From Podocnemis expansa (taxonomy: Eukaryota; Chordata; Testudines; Podocnemididae): a stretch of 64,000 nucleotides of DNA. The stretch's first letter is position 1. Each line of letters starts with the position of its first letter. Shown here piece after piece: positions 56,721 through 64,000 of this stretch. Made by a program: the position numbers and the translations under genes. Below the pieces are notes generated by a model. The model did no database searches. It was not told the DNA's origin and saw only the letters and a list, made by a program, of their open reading frames with translations. Location: contig ML682028.1 of assembly GCA_007922195.1 (NCBI GenBank), positions 17,327,053 through 17,391,052 on the forward strand, in the 5' to 3' direction.

Positions 56721-58463
56721 CCCAGGAGTTTTGTTGGATCTGGTTTGTCAATGAGGCATAATGTGGGGAGAGCTGTGAGTACAAGCTATATGTGATAACA
56801 GAAAAAGAAAGTCTGAAATATTCTCACAAACCTAGCAGACACACTGTTCATGTTTACGATTGGGTGGGAAACCACTTTCCCATCCTGGAAAAACACAGGC
56901 GATTTCAACAAATTTGCCCAGAGCTGACTGAGACAAAAAATTGATCTTTTGAAAATGTTCATTAACTGACAAACTAAAAAAAATTTCATTTAAGGTCAAT
57001 GGAAATGTTTTGCTTCTGTTTTGATCGTTTGTTATTGATTTTTTTTTTAAATTGTTATTTGCTCGCGCTGACTTATTTTAAACCAGGTAAAACAGAATTG
57101 TTCATTTTCAAAATGTCAAATTGGGAAGCTGACTGTTAAAAGTTTTTATTCAATATATTTTTCTAGTTGAGATACCGATCAAAACTGATGCTTTCCCAGG
57201 AACAATTTCTATTTTGAGTAATGGGAAGTTTATAGGCAGAAAAAAATGGCCCCACCCTCCCAGCAAAAAATTTCTAATTAGTTATACTTGTTTTCATGAC
57301 CTCTTTTTATTCCTTTACCCAAAAGTATTCTGTGAATGATTTTTTTTTAAATTCAGAAGCCTATTCATGGAAAGGAAAAGCATGGCAAAAGCTGGCATGC
57401 GAGAAACACAAGTTCATGAGAGTAGTTGAAAAAAATTGTAATGCTCCAGTTTATAAACTTTTTATTCACTCAAAAGATTAGAAAAATTATATGAATGAAG
57501 TGCAACCTGGAATGTGATCTTTAAATATTTGTGATCATTTATTAAATGAATTAGGAAATCCTCTGGTGTAGAAATTTGTGGGAAATCAAGAAAGAGAAAC
57601 AATACCATGTGATTTAGCTAGTTGTCCAATCACACAGTGTTAATAGCAAATATTCAGTGAACAATCTGCAAATAAGCCATTCACTAACACTGGTTTGCTG
57701 AAACTAGTCAGACAACGGAAAAGAAAATTAAAGTGCACAAAAATCATAACCTGTTCACAGATAATTCACAAGCCCCCCCCCCCCCCCCAGGATGGATAAA
57801 TTAGCCAAAATAAATAGTTAGATAAGCCCCAAGTTCTGGATGGTGTGTGAGAGAGCATCTGGCAAGAAGAGGTGTATATTTAAATGTGATGTGTGTATAC
57901 ACATATGAACGTGTGCGCCTTTGTGCGTGGAGTATGAGCAGGGGAGAGGGGAAATCAATATGTGCCTGTGTAGGAAACCAAGAAAGTAGATTAAAAAATG
58001 AATTATCCACTTGAGTGTGTCAACTTGCTGTTATGGATCTTATTTTTACAGGTTTATTATTTAGCTGTGAAACATCGACCCAGTCTTAACCTTTTCATAC
58101 GCAGCAGGGTCTGAAAAATGAGGGAGTGCATTACCACATTGTGCCTTTCTGTGTGCATGCAAGCATAGCTATATTATTAATCCTAAACACTTTTAAGCTA
58201 CTCTCAAGAAAGAAAGCTCAAAGTCTAAAGTTAGGCAAATCTTTTGCTGGTTAGCCTGCAGTAAGAAAAATCACAATTTATCTTAAAATAAATAACATTT
58301 GGCAAAACAATAAAGTGCTTTTCTGGATTTTTGGAACCAATTCAACTTGGTATTGATATTACACTTTCAATGATGACATGTGAAGTTTATGGGGTCTTGA
58401 ATATGTCGTGCCCTTTGGAAACAAGAGCATATACCCCTAATAGAATAGGACCCTATAGACTGG
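56721..58463. other. AT-rich non-coding DNA with a poly-C run
   Basis: No recognised repeat or exon. A run of 16 C is at 57773-57788. Confidence 0.5.
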
Positions 58464-58504
58464 TGCACACGCATGTGCGCACGCACACACACACACACAC
58501 ACAC
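58464..58504. repeat. (CA)n microsatellite
   Basis: CACACGCATGTGCGCACG followed by a pure ACAC run. Confidence 0.95.
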
Positions 58505-59229
58505 CAGCAAAACTCAAGAACTGCTCTGATCTCCAGAGAAGTGAATGAAATAGTTCTTTATCCCTCATTGACCCATGCAACTGAAATTTAGGCTATTTTC
58601 CCTGTTTCTGGTAGCAAGGATCTCCCCACAGTTACCTCCTTTTAAATAATGAACTATATTTAATTATTGTATTGATCTACACCCTATTCCTTCACTAGAT
58701 GTGGCTATTTAAAATATACCTTAGAAGTACAGGCCATGTGGGAGGTGGGGGGGAGAGGGAAACGTCCCATTATACTGAATACCTGCCCCCTATTGACTTA
58801 AAAAACAAACATAAGATCATATTTTTAAGAAAAAATCCACAGTCTCCCTCCTGGGGAAACAAAAGAGAGAGAGAACTGTGGTCATTCATTATTAGCTATT
58901 GTTTAATTTGTGTCCAAATACTCATTACACTATAGTGGCTTTTAACTAAATTATATTTGCACTGTTTGGGTATGTATTTAAAGGAAAAGATCAACTGAGA
59001 AATAGTATGTGCTGTGTAACTTTTCATATTGATTTGCCTTTGGTTTTTAAAGAGATAAAAGGAAGCCACATACAAGCATTAAGAGTGACTAGGGAGACAA
59101 GGTGGTAAAGATAACAGATTTCTTGATCTCTCTCAGCAGCTACAGTTCTTGTTTTATTGTCCCAACAGTGAGCTGAGAATGAAACAGCAGACTCAAATCC
59201 TGTCTTTCGGCTTCTTCCCCGTCCATAGA

Positions 59230-60960
59230 AGCGGATCCTTACTTTAACTCTCCCTTGTGTGTAAATGCAGCTTTAATTCGGTGTTCTGCTGGGCGGGGAC
59301 GTTTTAATTATTTCTCCAGCGTCTTTCTGGAGCCAGACAAGATGCCTTTTGTAAAAGCTGGCTTTCCACGTCTATGGGAATATATGCACACAGTTAAATG
59401 GTCTCCAGCAAGCAAAACAAATACAGTTTGGTCATTCAATAGCCACCATCCAGTTTTATTGGCTAAAGCTACTGATCGCTCGGCTTTCCCGTTGGTTTGC
59501 AGGCTTGATGAGCGTCCCATAAATGTTCATTTTTATTTTCTCCATCACTAGAAGAAACAAGGGGCGAGTTCCCTGAAATCCCTGGGAAAGGCGCAAAGGC
59601 TGCAGCTTTCAAGGGCTGTTAGCCTGTGGCTCGTTTGCCCAAAAAAAGACCAAAACCGGTTTGTGCTGCTCCAGTGCCTGGCTGCCAGTGTAAATCAGCC
59701 CCGACCCCTCTTGTGACACGAGCCTGGGCTCCCCGACACAACTGACAGCCCCTGTGACCCCCTAAGGGGGACAGAGGCGGGTCCATGGCTTAAAAAACCA
59801 GATTAATACATTCAGCGACTTTGATTTCCAATTTCGCAGCCCTGGGGGTTTGATATTTGCAAACTGCCCTGGAGGAAAGCCAATCGGCTCCTTTATTCGG
59901 AGGCTTTTCAGTAAACGAATATGCTCTAAAAAGTCGAGAAAGCAGGGTGGCCAAACCCGATTCCCCCCTAACCTGCAAGAAAGAAAGTGAACTGGGGCGC
60001 GGTGTGGCTAGCACCGCTGCGTTCACACTGGGTGAGCGCTGATCCGATTCGCACCGCTATTTTCGCAGTGAGCTGGTGCCCCAGCCCAAGCCACCAGGGA
60101 TTTCGCCTTTCTGGTGTCTGGCCACGATTTGGTGGAGGCCCTGGGGTCAGTTTAGAGGCAGGGAAGAAGGGTTTCGGGCTCAGAGTCGGGTCCTGCAAAA
60201 ACCAAACCAGGGAGAGTCCGCGATCGCCTGGTGTGTCTCCTCCAAGCCCTTCGCTTGCGTCCCCCTTATATTTCGTAAGAAAAGGACAGATTTAGCTAAG
60301 CCATTAGTGCTGGTTTCTGCCTCCTCCCAAAGATAACCCCTCTTTGATCTCTCCTGGGAGCCAGCTCTGGGCAGGGGGTGCAGCTGGCAATGGATAACAC
60401 ATGGGCTCATGGTAGGCAAAGAAAGATTTGGCTTTCGCCAGTGGGTTTAAGAAGCGAAGTGAAGGCAACGCTGTCCCATGCTCACACGTCTTTTAGGGAA
60501 AAAAGAGACGAAAGCCAGAAAGGAGTTTGCACCCACGCTGCGCAAACACATTTTTTTGCAACCTCCTTCCCCTGCAGACTGAATCTGGTCTCTGAGGTCC
60601 AGGGCTTGAGCTCCTAGGTCCCCCCAAAACGCCGGCTGTGCGCCCACCGCAGATCTGCCCAATCCAAGCAGCATTTTAACGAGGAGGATGCGCTTTTATT
60701 AATGCAACCGGCAGAAGAAGTGTTTGCTTTGAGTCCTTCTTGTCTGCTAAGGGGAAAAGCATCCCTTATTTGGGGGGGTCTTCCCTGTCCCTGCCCCCCG
60801 TTTCTCTTTCCCTGGCTCCAGATCGCGCCGGACCATCGCCTCATTTCCCTGGATGATCCTGGAAACGAAACTTTCCCACCGCATTGGAGTCGGTCCGTTT
60901 TAGGCTGACTCTATGGAGTTGGGGGGCTTGGCCAGGGATTTCCCTAACACCCCCCGACTT
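59230..60960. promoter_or_regulatory. CpG island, probable promoter region
   Basis: CpG is rare over most of the window but dense here, with tight clusters such as GATCCGATTCGCACCGC (60041), GTCCGCGATCGCC (60216) and AGATCGCGCCGGACCATCG (60821). A GC box GGGCGGGG is at 59291. Inverted CCAAT (TATTGGCT, about 59457) and CCAAT (AGCCAATCGG, about 59878) are present. I see no clear TATA box, start codon context or first exon, so direction and gene identity are open. Vertebrate CpG islands usually mark promoters or developmental regulators. Confidence 0.7.
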
Positions 60961-61860
60961 TCCCAACACCCCCCAGATGCCAGCTAGTAATAATGTTATA
61001 CCAAATTAGTGAGCACCCCCTACACACACACCCCAATTTCAAGCCCTGGAGAGGATACTTTTCCTCCTGATTGTCTTAAAATATGGGCAAAGCCCCCATT
61101 GCAGTTGAAGCTGCCCAGGGGTCAAAAGAAGCAGAGTGAGGACAGAGCAAGGCGGGGGTGCAGTGTGCAAGGGGCGTGCAAGGGGCGTGCAAGGCGAGTG
61201 TGCAGGTGCTGGGGACGAGGCACGGCCTGAGCCCTCGCTGCCTGCCCTGGGGAGGGGAAGGAAAGCTGAGCCTGAAGTTTCCAGCATGTGAAATTGAAGC
61301 GCATGTGCCTATAATGAAATATTTCCTCCCATTTCATGGCAGTTCAGTAATTCCTGATGGCAGGGAGCCTGGGAAAACAGATTCCCCTCGCTCCCACCCA
61401 CGGCGCCTAACCGCACTGGCCAGGGAGGGGGCCGGGCAATGGCAGATTTCCACCTCCTGGGGTGCTGGGCACCCAGCTGGGTCTCAGACAGAGCCCTGCC
61501 ATGGGTGGCTGGGGACCCTCTGCATTGGGGGGGGTGCTTGCAAAGGGGGCAGGAGGGAGCCGCCTTTTATCACCCCCCCACACCCAGAAGGGGCTGGATC
61601 AGTGCTGCAGGGCCAAGCCCAAAAGGCAGAGGAGGCAGCAAAGCTGATCAATTCTGCTGTTAAAGGGGAGGGTTTTGCCTTCAAGCTGCAAGACATTCCT
61701 GCCTAGCAGGCCCCCTCCACTGCTCATCAATGAAAGAGAAACTGGCCAGGAGGACAGGCTGCCAGGCAGTCTGGGCCAAGAGGTCACAAGCCTTGTTTTC
61801 TTTGTGGCCAGAGGAGAGCTGGATGAAAACAGTGCACAGGGACCAGAACACTGTTAGCTT
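60961..61860. other. GC-rich shoulder of the CpG island
   Basis: G/C-rich with fewer CpGs. It includes the longest gap-free frame in the window (182 codons, 61158-61706), which has no domain and is overlapped by other open frames, as expected from the composition. Confidence 0.45.
61165..61197. repeat. Short tandem repeat (GTGCAAGGGGC)3
   Basis: Three adjacent units of about 10-11 bases; the last is changed to GTGCAAGGCG. Confidence 0.8.
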
Positions 61861-61863
61861 TAA

Positions 61864-62462
61864 AATTATCAGCCATGTCAGTCTAGTCCAGCAAAAAAAG
61901 CAAGGAGTCGTGTGGCATTTTAAGACTAACAGATTTATTTTTCGCANNNNNNNNNNNNNNNNNNNNNNNNNNNNNNNNNNNNNNNNNNNNNNNNNNNNNN
62001 NNNNNNNNNNNNNNNNNNNNNNNNNNNNNNNNNNNNNNNNNNNNNNNNNNNNNNNNNNNNNNNNNNNNNNNNNNNNNNNNNNNNNNNNNNNNNNNNNNNN
62101 NNNNNNNNNNNNNNNNNNNNNNNNNNNNNNNNNNNNNNNNNNNNNNNNNNNNNNNNNNNNNNNNNNNNNNNNNNNNNNNNNNNNNNNNNNNNNNNNNNNN
62201 NNNNNNNNNNNNNNNNNNNNNNNNNNNNNNNNNNNNNNNNNNNNNNNNNNNNNNNNNNNNNNNNNNNNNNNNNNNNNNNNNNNNNNNNNNNNNNNNNNNN
62301 NNNNNNNNNNNNNNNNNNNNNNNNNNNNNNNNNNNNNNNNNNNNNNTAAGTGGGATATTCTCCCATGAAAGCTCATGCGATAAATAAATCTGTTAGTCTT
62401 TAAGTGCCACAAGACTCCTTGCTTTTTTTGCTTTACTAGACTAACATGGTTGCCCCGCTGGA
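61864..62462 (+). repeat. Foldback retroposon with both arms, broken by gap (copy M)
   Basis: The left arm starts TTATCAGCCATGTCAGTC, TAGTCCAGCAAAAAAAGC, AAGGAGTCGTGTGGC and runs to TTTTTCGCA. After the gap, the right arm runs AAGTGGGATATTCTCCC, ATGAAAGCTCATGCG, CAAGACTCCTTGC, ACTAACATGGTTGCCCCG. The two arms are complementary, so this is a two-armed copy. The real spacing is hidden by the Ns. Confidence 0.75.
61947..62346. other. Assembly gap (400 N)
   Basis: Exactly 400 unknown bases, placed between the two complementary arms of copy M. Two open frames that run through the gap are artefacts. Confidence 1.
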
Positions 62463-62463
62463 A

Positions 62464-62490
62464 CTTCACTTCATTAGATGCTTGAAGATA
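62464..62490 (-). repeat. Foldback retroposon core fragment
   Basis: 'CTTCACTTCATTAGATGCTTG' followed by AAGAT is the reversed core of the same family, directly adjoining copy M. Confidence 0.55.
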
Positions 62491-62757
62491 GTGTAAACAT
62501 CTACAATCCACTTTTGCTCTCAGTTATAATGGTGTCATTCCAAAGTAATACAGTTGACCTCAGGAGAAGTGCCTTGGATTAATACCAATGTGACCAAGAG
62601 CTGAATCTGCCCTTTAAGGTGTGTTTTAATTATAGTTATTTTGTTGCTTTTAACTAGTTATTACACTATTTGTATTACACGGTTAGGCTCTTTGGATACC
62701 ACTTCCTGCCATGCTGACGTCTTGGACTCCCCTGTCCATATCCAGCTGTCTCTTGCC

Positions 62758-62860
62758 TGATAGATTGTAAGTGTCCAGAGGCAGAGACTTGTTTTTGGTT
62801 CATGTGTGCACATCATCAAGCACAGTGGACTCTTGGTTCCTACGCTGATATAAATATCTT
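62758..62860 (+). mobile_element. CORE-SINE 3' tail (type 2)
   Basis: 'TGATAGATTGTAAGTGTCCAG', 'AGGCAGAGACTTGTTTTTGG', 'CATCAAGCACAGTGGACTC' and 'GTTCCTACGCTGATATAAAT' follow the type 2 tail order. Confidence 0.6.
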
Positions 62861-63530
62861 ATTTTTATGCTTTTTTCCTTATGTCACAAACAAAATAATT
62901 GGGATTTTCAAAGGATACAAAGAGGCCATGGGATGTGGCAATGGGATGTGGCAGTTTAGTCTAGTGGACTCTACAAATGCCAGCCACCATGTACTGAAAG
63001 TCGCATGGGGACCCGAGACCACCAACAGGATTGGCTTTTATTTCTAAGTGAGCTTGCACTGTAAATTCTAGTTACAAATTTAAGTCAGAGAGTTAGGACC
63101 TCATTAGCTGGGCTGTTATAGAAACTGGGGCAAAAAGTAAAGTTCCCATCCAAATCAGAAATGGACCAGCTTCCACAGGTTTTGGCTCAGAGGTTCCAGG
63201 TTCAGTGTAGCACTTCCATTAATCAATAATAAAAAATGTTTAAAAAGTATATGTTTAAAAAGCATTGGAATCCCTTAATATTTAATAGTAAATGCTTAAT
63301 ATTTGCATTGCCCTTCCAGAGATCCTCAGTCCCAAGGCTCCACTGTGCTTGGTGTGGGGAAAAATCGTATGAAAACATTGTCCCCTTCCCTATGAGTTTA
63401 TAATCCAAGGACTCAACCCTGCAAAACCACTTCTTACATGCACAGGTGTAAAACTTCATAAGACTGGTACCTAAAAGACAGGTGACATGACAGGGGAGAA
63501 GGATATAATTAAAGATATATAAGATACAGA
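62861..63530. other. Non-coding DNA, no gene seen
   Basis: It includes a 13-bp direct tandem duplication (ATGGGATGTGGCA twice, about 62928-62955). Nothing else is recognised. Confidence 0.5.
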
Positions 63531-63534
63531 GACA

Positions 63535-64000
63535 TTGGTCATTATGTCTGAAAACTCATGGCAATTGGGGGAGGTCCCAGACAACTGGAAAAAGCCAAAT
63601 ATGGTGCCCATCTTTTAAAAGGATGACCTAGAGAACTACAGACCGGTCAACCTCACCTTAGGCTCCGGAAAAGTCATGGAGCATCATCAAGGAATCCTTC
63701 TGAAGCATTTGGAGTTAGGGAAGGTAATCAGGAACAGTCAGCATGGACTCACCAAGAGCAAGTCGTGCCTCGTCAAGGTGATTGCCTTCTATGATGAGAT
63801 GACTGGCTCTGTGGATGTGGGAGTAGTGAAAATGATATACCTTGACTTTAGCAAAGCTTTTGATACCATCCGCCACAGTATTCTTCCCAGCAAGTTAAAG
63901 AGTATAGGTTGGATGAATGAACCACAAGGTGATAGGAAGATGGCAGATGACAAAACAAGGAGCAACAGTTACAAGTTGTGATAGTGGAGGTGTAAGCTGG
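63535..64000 (+). pseudogene. CR1 LINE ORF2 fragment (reverse transcriptase), internally deleted
   Basis: The DNA encodes 'DNWKKPNMVPIF', then '(E)NYRPVNL', then after a frame change an open stretch (63676-63981) with NSQHGLTKSKSCLVKVIAF, YDEMTGSVD and YLDFSKAFDTIRHSIL. YLDFSKAFD is reverse-transcriptase motif A with its catalytic Asp (codon 57, about 63844). The order is that of CR1 ORF2. Near 63945 the sequence jumps to 'AACAAGGAGCAACAGTTAC' and 'GTTGTGATAGTGGAGGTG', which belongs to the far 3' part of CR1 and matches the reverse complement of the copy at 5182-5713. So a middle portion is deleted. The element continues past the window edge. Confidence 0.85.

Noticed and set aside
61158..61706. 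182-codon open frame, plus strand
   Set aside because: GC-rich shoulder of a CpG island, overlapped by several open frames on both strands, with no domain and a short tandem repeat at its start.
4105..62462. Calling the foldback family a hAT MITE because of its terminal palindromes
   Set aside because: Target duplications are 8-12 bp and one end is truncated at variable points, which does not fit hAT transposition.
61681..62511. 276-codon open frame on the minus strand (and a 212-codon one on the plus strand at 61730-62368)
   Set aside because: Both run through the 400-N gap; the apparent openness is an artefact. Their ends lie in the foldback retroposon arms.
1..64000. Bacterial operons, CRISPR arrays, tRNA genes or endogenous virus genes
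   Set aside because: No regular spacer arrays, no intact tRNA cloverleaf (only the SINE head at 25150-25206) and no ordered viral motifs were seen on either strand.

Overview
This is non-coding vertebrate nuclear DNA, mostly AT-rich and poor in CpG, filled with old transposon copies. The repeat set points to a sauropsid: CR1 LINE fragments, MIR-type CORE-SINEs, hAT DNA transposons, and a 'TAACACGGCTAYCC'-ended repeat that I know from reptile genomes. The CR1 subtype and three AAGTCGACTTAA-type palindromic MITEs resembling crocodilian 'Chompy' elements make a crocodilian my first guess, with turtle second. This rests on remembered family knowledge, not on a search. I find no convincing protein-coding exon, no tRNA or rRNA gene, no CRISPR array and no bacterial or viral gene. 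The longest open frames are chance, low-complexity, repeat-derived or run through Ns.

Layout. 1-9.8 kb: anonymous DNA with a CR1 3' end (5.2-5.7 kb), SINE pieces and truncated copies of the foldback retroposon. 9.85-10.33 kb: remnant of what looks like the C-terminus and 3' UTR of a Penelope-like retroelement. 14-25 kb: foldback retroposon copies (one nested in a CORE-SINE), a small DNA transposon, CR1 ends and a tRNA-derived SINE with a CR1-type tail. 32-36 kb: a 457-bp hAT element with a perfect 8-bp target duplication, and CORE-SINEs. 38.7-50.6 kb: more foldback retroposons, a 1.6-kb hAT element, and three palindromic MITEs about 3.7 kb apart. 54.9-58.5 kb: a hAT remnant and GT/GA/CA-rich low-complexity DNA. 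59.2-61.0 kb: a clear CpG island, the best sign of a nearby promoter. 61.86-62.46 kb: a foldback retroposon holding a 400-base assembly gap. 63.5 kb to the right edge: a CR1 reverse-transcriptase fragment with an internal deletion.

The most interesting signal is the recurrent foldback family. Five copies have direct repeats of 8-12 bp at both ends. All five share one fixed end (CCTTTGG or a close variant), while the other end is cut at different points. This is the pattern of a 5'-truncated, target-primed retroposon rather than of a cut-and-paste MITE. Two copies keep a CTGATGA / stem / GAAA arrangement like a hammerhead ribozyme core. Together with the Penelope-like fossil, whose 3' end also carries a GGCTAC motif, this suggests a non-autonomous family related to Penelope-like elements.
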